This document shows, one piece after another, positions 24,070 to 31,701 of a stretch of 31,701 nucleotides of DNA. Made by a program: the position numbers and the translations under genes. The notes under the pieces were generated by a model. The model was not told where the DNA came from. It saw only the letters and a program-made list of their open reading frames with translations, and made no database searches. Numbering within the stretch: the stretch's first letter is position 1; the number at the start of each line of letters is the position of its first letter. Source of the stretch: Ichthyophthirius multifiliis (taxonomy: Eukaryota; Ciliophora; Oligohymenophorea; Hymenostomatida); the NCBI RefSeq assembly GCF_000220395.1, contig NW_004086234.1, positions 1-31,701 of the forward strand, in the 5' to 3' direction.

Positions 24070-27000
24070 TTTTTTATTTTATATTTTTAAGGTTAATGAG
24101 AATTATATTTTACAAAAATAAAATTTTAAAATTTTCCGTAAATAATATTTATCAAATTATATTATAAATTTTTATGAAAATTAATTAAAAAAATATGAAA
24201 ATATATTTACTTTTTATTCATATATAAATTTTCTCATAGAAATAAGTAATAACATTCCTAAAGCTATTATTTAAATATATAATTACAAATTGAATAATAA
24301 AATTTCTTTTATTAAATAAAGTTATTTTTAATATTTAATTAATAAATCCAAAGTTTAATTCTAAAATAATCTACATTTAATTGAAAACTAAAAATTAAAA
24401 TTGCAAGAAGTTATTGAATTTGAAGAAATTTTTGACGAATTTTATTAAAGTTTCTATATTTAATTGAAAGAAACTGTTATTTATTTTAATTTTTTATGTA
24501 GTGATTTACTTATATTGAATGAAATATACACTCAATCAATATAACTTTATAAAAATTTGACAACAATATCAAAAAAAATCAAATAACTCATAAAATTAAA
24601 CCCTAATAGTAGGCAAATGGAGTAATTAATATAATATTTTGCAAATACAATAGACTTTTAATTAGATAAAAAATAATATTACAAAATTAAAAATTTTAAA
24701 TAAAATAAAAAAAAATTGATGAACAAGATGTATTTAGTTAAAATTCATGCGTAATTTATACATCTTTAATTGGAAAAAAAGCATTAATTAACAAAGCTTC
24801 TAAAAATTTTTATGAAATATTCAAATTTGATAAAAATAAAATTATAGATAAACCACTTAATTTAATTATTCCTTAAGGACTTTATTTATATCATGATTTA
24901 ATGGTTGCTAATTTTAAACATAAAGGAAACTTAGATATCATTAGTTTAAGTATTTATTATTTTATGAATATGTTTTTGTTTTATAAAAAATTAATTTTTT
25001 TTTGTAAATATATAAAAATTAAAGAAAATAGATTAGTTTTTGGATTTAATGGAAATGGTTTTATTTTCGTTTTAAATATTTAATTAAAAATATAAAATTT
25101 ATTAAATGATTTTGGTACTTTTGCTTATTTATAAGAAATTTAGATGAATTAAAATTATATTTTTTTAGGAGAACAATAATAAATAACTGACATATCTCAA
25201 AATATATATCAAGACATATTCTAGAATAGTTGTTCTTTATGTAAAAAAGAATAAATTTACATTTTATTTATATATAAAAAAAATTAATAATAGAATAATT
25301 AAAAAATATAAATCTATATTAAATAATTCCTTTTTTAAGATTAATATTTGACCTAAAAAACTACTAAAAATAATATACATCAATAATATTAAGCTCAAAA
25401 AATTTTTAATTAACTTCTCAATCAAATATTAGCATAAATACATTAAATCAAATATAAAATACCCAAAACCAATATAATTACAATGAATAAAATACATAAA
25501 ACCATGTATAAAATACCTAAAATTAAATAAAAAGTATTTAAAATTTGTATTTACACAATTAAGTAAAAAATACTTAAAATACTTTTTATAATACTCAGAA
25601 GGAAACAAAAAAAACAATAATAAATGAAATATTCGTAATATAGTTTAAAGTTTAAGTCATTTAATCAAAAATAAATAAAACTTTTTATTATTTGGAAATC
25701 GATAATTACCACAAAGTGGATAATAATTAAAAAAAAAGCAGTATTTGTAAATCTTATAGTAAATAATGAAAAAAATATACAATGATAATTTCTAAGAAAC
25801 ATATATATTAAGAAATAACCTAAAAAAAAACAGTATAGCATTTTAAAGCCATTTTTACCAAAAAAAAATGTCTTAATATGAATTTAACTTATCTGATTTT
25901 ACATCTTAAGAGTTGGATGAAAAAAGTTCGTATTTCGAAGAAAATTTTTTCGGAAATCAAATGAATGATTCAAATATTGAAGAAATTTAAATATTAAATA
26001 GCTAGAATAAAATTTAAAATTAACCAAAATAAAATAGTACAGAAAAATAAATTTAAGAGGAAATTTAATTTGAAGAAATATTAAATTAAACTCATATTTT
26101 ACCTAAATAAATAAAAAAACAATAAAAGTATTAAAATAAATAAGAAAATAAAATATTAAATTATATATAAAAATAATAAATATTTAAAGTAATAACATTT
26201 CAGGAAACATATTAAGTAAATCAGATATTACTAGTTAAACAGAAACTGAAAAAACAGAATAAATAAATTATTTTTAAAAAATACATAATTATATATTTAA
26301 TTATAACAAAATAATGTAAATTCTTGTCAATTAAGAAAATCAAAGTTAAACAGTTTTTCTTAGCAAAAAATAAATTGAAGTAAAAGAAATATAATAATTA
26401 TACGATTCATCATTATAATAATTTGAGTCATAAGAAAAAAATTAAAACGCTTCCTAAAGTTGCTCATCAATGTTAAAGGTTATATTTAATTATAAAAAAA
26501 TAGACTAATATAAAGTATAAATCACCTTATGATTCTTAAATTTTGGAATACATAAAAGCCTTATTATATATAGCTTTAATAATATCAATAGGGACAACTT
26601 TATTAATATAATAAATCAATAATAATTAATAAGTAAATTAGTTAGAAAATTGTAAACAAATAAATTAAGTATATTTAGTTTACTTAGATATTATTTCGAC
26701 CTTAAAAGAAACATCATTTTTAAGAGTTATTTAAAGAAATTTTCTTGATTTAGAAGATCCTGTATTTAAGCAATAAATATTCCAAAATCTAATCTATTAT
26801 ATAGATTTAAACTAAAAATTTCTTCAAGAAAACTAATTAATTTATTTAATAAAAAAGTTTAATATTCTTAATTCGAATATTAATTAAAAATAAGATTGAA
26901 GTAACTTTATATCATGTAATAGATATTTAAACCAATTTAATTGTCGAGAATAAAGTAAAACTTACTTTAAATAATGTTTTTATGATTTATTATAAGACAA

Positions 27001-28328
27001 CAATCCTACTAGGATCTACTCTTTAATTAAAAAATGAAGACTCTATTTTTATATGGATGAATATATAAGAAATGTAAAATTTTATCATATAATTAAACTA
27101 AGAAGTAAAATCTAATGCCAAAAAAATAATTGAAGATGTAGAAATTTTCCAATTATATAACTTGGCAATTAATATATTTATTTTTTTTCTTTTAATTTTC
27201 ATTATAATAATTTTAAGTATTTTTTAAAATTCTGAAAGAAATAAACTCCTTAAATTACATGGCTCTTTTCATCCTTAAAAAATTCGAATTCAAATTAATT
27301 TAATTGAATAAGTACTTTAAATTCTTTAAATAAATAAAAAAAAAAATCTTATGTTATAATCAAAAGCTTAAATAAAAAAATAACAAACCCATAAAAGAAA
27401 TAGATAAATGGCAAATTTTTAATCAACTTTTTAATTTAATTCTTAGGCTTATTTTATCATTTTTATATCATTGATTATATTATTAGCATAACCTCTATGT
27501 ATAATATTTATTAATTAAACATACATGCATTAAATCTAAGTTTAATTAATTGAAAAGGAAATAATAATTAACCTTATAGGATAGTAAATTATTACCTCAG
27601 CAATTCATTATAGAATATGGGCTACAAGATCAGTTGCAATATAGTAAAATTTATTAGAATTTTTATATAAAATTGCTTTATAAATATAAGATAAAAATAA
27701 ATATTATTTAGATAAAGTAAAAGATTTATAGGAAAAGATTATGATATAGAGGAAAAACTAAGAATTATATAATGATTTTTATAAAAATATTTTGTTTGAA
27801 AACTTGTGTGAAGTAAGATATAAATACTAAGACTTTTTCGATAGTTAATTTACTTTGAGTTAATTTTAATAATGTGAAAATATACTTGGGAATATTTTAA
27901 AAAAAGGTTTTGCTATTTTCGCATAGATTTCTTTGGATTTTTTTGAAAGTTTAAATATATAATATAAAAAAGGCTAAGAATTTTTAAAAAATTACATTTA
28001 AAATATGTAAGATTATAATTTTTTCATTACAGAACTTAATTTAGCTCTCTAAATTTAATTTAAAAGTTTTTTTGTTATTGAAAAATTTTTTATTTATATC
28101 GAACAAGAATACTTTTAGTTTATTTAAACTTTAAATTTAAGTATGACTATTTTTTAACTCTTTTTTATTATTGGAATTTTTATGGTAACAATGATTTAAT
28201 TACTTAAAAAATTGAAATATTAATTAATTTAGTCAAAAAATACTTTGTAAATTTTTAATATAAATTTAGTATTGGAAAATGGATATATAATTAAATATTT
28301 AAAAAAATATTAATTTTAAGAGAAATGA
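22890..28328 (+). CDS. Multi-membrane PAS-domain protein, copy 2
   Basis: A paralogue of the gene immediately upstream, in the same orientation, about 1,730 residues. The start at 22890 (MLKQNNQQILNDIFLKIFGH) leads into about eight membrane spans (FLFCFILNLLILLSLLFVLL, IFALINIIILLKF). A Cys-rich VQCFCEEF and a helical middle follow. The PAS fold is at about residues 584-690: LINKASKNFYEIFKFDKNKI then DKPLNLIIPQG. Next comes an NTQN-repeat linker, an acidic stretch ELDEKSSYFEENFFGNQ, and four further spans (ALLYIALIISIGTTLLI, IFIFFLLIFIIIILSIF, AYFIIFISLIILLAQPL, IFQLFFIIGIFMVTMI), the same order as copy 1. Introns: 24003-24091, 25241-25293, 26128-26189 and 26479-26515. The frame steps by one base at homopolymers near 24707, 25729, 26851 and 28301, so the model is a mosaic of frames. 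The ATG at 25868 (MSQYEF) is internal, not a separate gene. The end at 28328 is tentative. Confidence 0.75.
25445..25590 (+). repeat. NTQN-type coding repeat
   Basis: Imperfect AAATACxTAAAA-like units inside copy 2 of the PAS gene, read as repeated Q-N-T-Q-N (for example QNTQNHVQNTQN). It lies in the linker after the PAS domain, where copy 1 has its acidic repeat. Glutamines are encoded by TAA. Confidence 0.65.
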
Positions 28329-28637
28329 AAAAAAAAAATTCTTTATTAGTTTTAAATAAAAAAACTAATAAATTTTAGAATAAAATAGGAAATTAATTTT
28401 TATATAAAAATATAAAAAATATTTAATAAAAATATAATTTATATAGATATTTTAAAATTATTAGAAATATATATATATATATAATTAAAAAAAAAAAATA
28501 TCATATATTTTTTGAAAAAAAAAATTTATATATATTGCAAAAATCTAAAAAAACTTTTATAAAAAAACATATATTACAATTATTATTTAATAAAAAAAAT
28601 ATAAAATAAATATATATATATATATGTAATAAAAAAA

Positions 28638-30310
28638 TCATTCTATTTATAAAATATAATTTTACAAACTCATAGATTCTTTAAAAAGCCTTAAAAATTC
28701 ATTTTCTTCTTTATTTTTGAAAATATTTTTGACAATACTAATTAGTCTTTATGGTTAATAATAGGCTTATTTAATTAATTGACTAAAATAATCTTAAATT
28801 AATTAACAAAACTAAAACTCATCATTTTTATAAAAAACTCCTTTTTAGAAATTATCTAAAATTTAGTTTAATTCCATTTAAATATCTCCAAATTAAATTT
28901 TTTGCAAATTTTTAAATTTATAAATAAACTCCTGTCTATCAAGATCATAAATTATAGAATTATCTGCGTTTAATCTCTCAGCATATTTCTAAAGTACAAA
29001 ATGAAAATAATCAACATCATCGCTGAAAAACCCTACTAAAAAAGGTTATCCACTTCCCAAAAACTACTCCTAAACATCTTCTGGTAGAATTAAACTACCT
29101 ATATTATAATACTACAGAGGATAAATCATCCTAATTAAAAAAAAGCAACATTAACTGACCAATTCAGCACTCTAACTATACAAAATAATTGATTTATCCA
29201 ATATAATAGAACTAAAAATTGACGAAAAATACTCCAAATTTGGAAAACATCTCAACACATTACACACATATGTACTAGCATCAAAATAATAGAAAGGTTT
29301 GTCTATGTCATATGTAAAATTTATAGAAAAATCTCCTTTTTGGTAAAAAAATCTTCCTTATTAATTCCTTAAATTTGCTAAAAAAAGTTTAATTTCTTCA
29401 TTTAAATCTTGATGTGAATTTTTCAACTAAAAAAGTGCTATTTATTAAAAAATTGATGCAAAAAACTCTATATAAGGGTAAAAAGTTAAAAAACAGTATA
29501 ATTTTTCATATAAAACGCAAGTTTTTTATTCCATTTATTTTAATTTAAAACAAATAATATACATCACTTATTAATTATTCACATTTTTCACGTTTTAATC
29601 TACTTCTTATATATTTGCTAAAGGAGCACTCCAAAAAATAACTTTTTTGTAAATATTTTGAATATTTTTTAGATATTCCATTTATTTTTGTTAAAAAAAC
29701 TCATATTTATTAATCAAATTTGTTTATTGTGATAAACATAGGCTTTAAGTAAATAAATTTAATAAAATAGTGCGAATTTCTTATTATTTTTTATCCGATA
29801 ATTGGTTACTTAGATAATTTTTTCCTTGAAATAATCATTATAATAATAAAAATGTTCGAATAGATTTTCACCAAATTTGTTTTGATTAATTTATATTATA
29901 GATTTATATATTTAATTTTATTATTATTATAAATTAAAGAATTATGTTTTTCCAAATGTGCTTTTTTCTAAAAGAAAAGATAAATTAATACTAGAATTAT
30001 TTAAATTTGTTTATTTATAGTTGTTTTTTTAATACGAATCATTTTATAAGTTTATTTTATCTAAGATTATGCTTTTTTTAATTATTAAATAATTTTTTAT
30101 ATGATCTTGTACAGTTTCTTCATTTATTAAATATTCTAATTCGGGTTTATATTAACTTTATATATATTAATTTTAATTTTACATATTATTTTATAAATTT
30201 AAATTATTATTATATTGACTTAGTGTATTAATATACGAATCTTAATTATAATTAATATAATAACTATTATTATTATTTTTATTATTATTATTATTATTAT
30301 TATAATTATA

Positions 30311-30355
<45 letters not shown>

Positions 30356-31231
30356 TTATAAATTATCATTAATTATTTATATATTATAAATTTAATTATT
30401 TTAATTTATTAAATTTTATTAAAGTTAACTTATTTATTCCTAATTGTTATATAGTTTTTATGATTAAGAAATATTATTTTATATACTTTTTTTTATTAAT
30501 ATATCTTGGATTATTTTATTAATTGATCATTATTTTAATAGTTATAACTTTTATATAATTTCAATATATCACTTTTATTTATATATTAATTTTATTTTTT
30601 TATTGTATTTTCCTATTTTGTATTTAAATTTATTTATTTTTTCAATATATCTTCATTGTAGCTTGTTTAGAAATTCTCACTTTAATATAATTTATTTATT
30701 TATACGTTTTTCTTTATATTGCATTCTTTTAATTTATTTTTATTTTCATCTTCATTTTAATTGTCGTTTTCATTTTTTTCTTTTTCAATTTAATTATCAT
30801 TTTATCTATAAATATATTCCTTAAAAGTTTTTTAATATAAATTTCCATTTAAATAATTAATTTATTCCTATTACTAATAAATATTAAAATAATTATTATC
30901 TATTTTTTATTGTATTATATCTTTATTTTATTAATAAATATCATTTTAAACTAATTTATGATCTAGTGTAGAATATAAACTTCGTTATTAATAATTTGGT
31001 TGAAAATTATTTTAATCTTTTTAATATATTTAAAAACTTTTACATAAATATTAATTATTAAATTTTTAATAATTATTATTTATTTTTTCCTTTGAAGAAT
31101 TTAAAGAATCAAACTTTTTTATTTTATTTTTATTTTTTTAATATATATGATATTTATTTATATATTTTTACATCTATTTAATTATCTCCTAAATTTTAGC
31201 TAACACTACAAAAATTAACTTTATGATACAT
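28638..31231 (-). CDS. DENN-domain protein, probable Rab GEF
   Basis: DENN-domain proteins exchange GDP for GTP on Rab GTPases and so act in vesicle traffic. About 836 residues, ATG 31231 (MYHKVNFCSVS) to TGA 28638-28640. Residues 1-400 are low-complexity and rich in Asn, Gln, Lys and Glu, including a poly-Asn tract. The upstream DENN part starts near KKVIFWSAPLANI and continues with CVLYEKLYCFLTFYPYIEFF. The central DENN part shows IILYSQSAELVSQCCFFLIR followed by MIYPLQYYNIGSLILPEDV and GQPFLVGFFSDDV, the classic 'P-L-x-x-x-x-x-x-P-x-L-P ... P-F-x-x-G' pattern. YNLDR-like spacing (IIYDLDRQEFIY) and a helical tail follow. Introns: 31114-31171 (58 nt) and a probable 27-nt one near 30150-30176. 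One-base frame steps occur at homopolymers 30487-30494 and 29818-29823. It converges with the PAS gene, with about 310 bases between their stops. The DENN subclass is not clear. Confidence 0.75.
30264..30356 (-). repeat. Poly-Asn coding (AAT)n tract
   Basis: ATT units on the plus strand read on the minus strand as AAT, coding about 25 asparagines broken by a few Tyr and Lys, in the disordered half of the DENN protein. In the other possible frame the same bases would be TAA, glutamine in this organism. Confidence 0.75.
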
Positions 31232-31583
31232 CTTTTTTTTAATATTTATTTTTAATTCTTTTTAAAAAAAGAAAATTAATAAATTAAATTAAATATATAA
31301 AATTAAGAAAAAAAAAATATATAATTATCAAAAGAAATAAAAAGAAATAAATAAATATAAAAATATAATATATTTATATATATTTTTATATTAAATATAT
31401 TTAAAATTATTAAATTTTATATTAATAGGTTTATATAATAATAAAAGTTTATTTTTATTATATTTAAATTATATAATAATACTAGAATAAATACATTATA
31501 AAATAAAAAAAGAAACAGTCTAATTAAACATTTTCTTTTTAAAAAATAAACTCGAAAGTTAAATAAAAAATAAAACTTCTCGT
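31232..31583. other. Probable divergent promoter region
   Basis: About 350 bases of A+T-rich DNA upstream of the DENN gene and of a possible gene at 31584. No recognisable site. Confidence 0.4.
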
Positions 31584-31701
31584 ATGAAATTTGATATAAA
31601 TTCAGACATATTAAAAGTTTTATAATTAAGAAGAAAAAGCACGAAAAAAAAATTAAACATCTTAAAAAATAACTTATATAAAAAAAAAATAATTAACTAA
31701 T
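31584..31701 (+). CDS. Possible 5' end of a gene, runs off the window
   Basis: ATG at 31584 opens a TGA-free frame to the edge: MKFDINSDILKVLQLRRKST followed by lysine-rich sequence. The first 20 residues have a plausible coding composition with more G and C than the flanks. The rest is low-complexity and might be an intron. No family can be assigned from so little. It is divergent from the DENN gene. Confidence 0.3.

Noticed and set aside
24901-25083. 60-codon standard-code ORF as a separate gene
   Set aside because: It is an internal fragment of PAS gene copy 2, directly after its PAS fold.
25429-25617. Minus-strand 62-codon ORF with FIHG/YFIH repeats
   Set aside because: Its apparent repeats are the complement of the NTQN coding repeat in PAS gene copy 2.
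25868-25870. ATG (MSQYEF...) as the start of a third gene
   Set aside because: The same frame reads on upstream with coding-like sequence (LRNNLKKNSIAFQSHFYQKK), and the architecture of copy 1 predicts one continuous gene here.
30603-30824. Plus-strand 73-codon ORF
   Set aside because: Antisense to the N-terminal half of the DENN gene, which has the better composition and a continuous frame.

Overview
This window is the end of a ciliate macronuclear chromosome. Positions 1-79 are a perfect CCCCAA telomere, followed by degenerate copies to about 118. The rest is extremely A+T-rich. Long, recognisable proteins appear only when TAA and TAG are read as glutamine and TGA is the sole stop (ciliate nuclear code); read with the standard code the window looks almost empty. 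CCCCAA ends, this code and GT-AG introns point to an oligohymenophorean of the Tetrahymena/Ichthyophthirius type. The base composition looks more extreme than I expect for Tetrahymena, but I cannot name the species.

Layout, left to right. 1-118: telomere. 119-3700: gene-poor subtelomere holding one decayed protein-kinase-like remnant (minus, about 1191-1487). 3716-5180 (minus): cyclic-nucleotide phosphodiesterase, five exons. 6396-7019 (minus) and 7105-7596 (plus): two divergent unknown genes. 7965-8870 (plus): cyclin. 10202-13006 (minus): leucine-rich-repeat protein with one repeat per exon. 13323-14553 (plus): CDT1-like replication licensing factor. 14909-14980 (minus): tRNA-Pro(UGG). 16235-16568 (plus): small unknown gene. 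16701-22168 and 22890-28328 (plus): tandem pair of large multi-membrane PAS-domain proteins. 28638-31231 (minus): DENN-domain protein with an Asn/Gln-rich N-terminal half. 31584 to the edge: possible start of another gene.

Functionally this is ordinary eukaryotic regulatory content: cAMP/cGMP breakdown, cell-cycle control (cyclin, CDT1), membrane sensing (PAS pair) and Rab trafficking (DENN). Nothing indicates an operon, CRISPR array or mobile element. The most unusual structure is the LRR gene, in which about 16 introns all interrupt the repeat at the same point in phase 2. A second theme is that several otherwise convincing genes change reading frame by one base exactly at A or T homopolymers. 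This most likely reflects assembly error, but it affects every gene model here. All models were made by eye; exon borders marked approximate should be treated as such.
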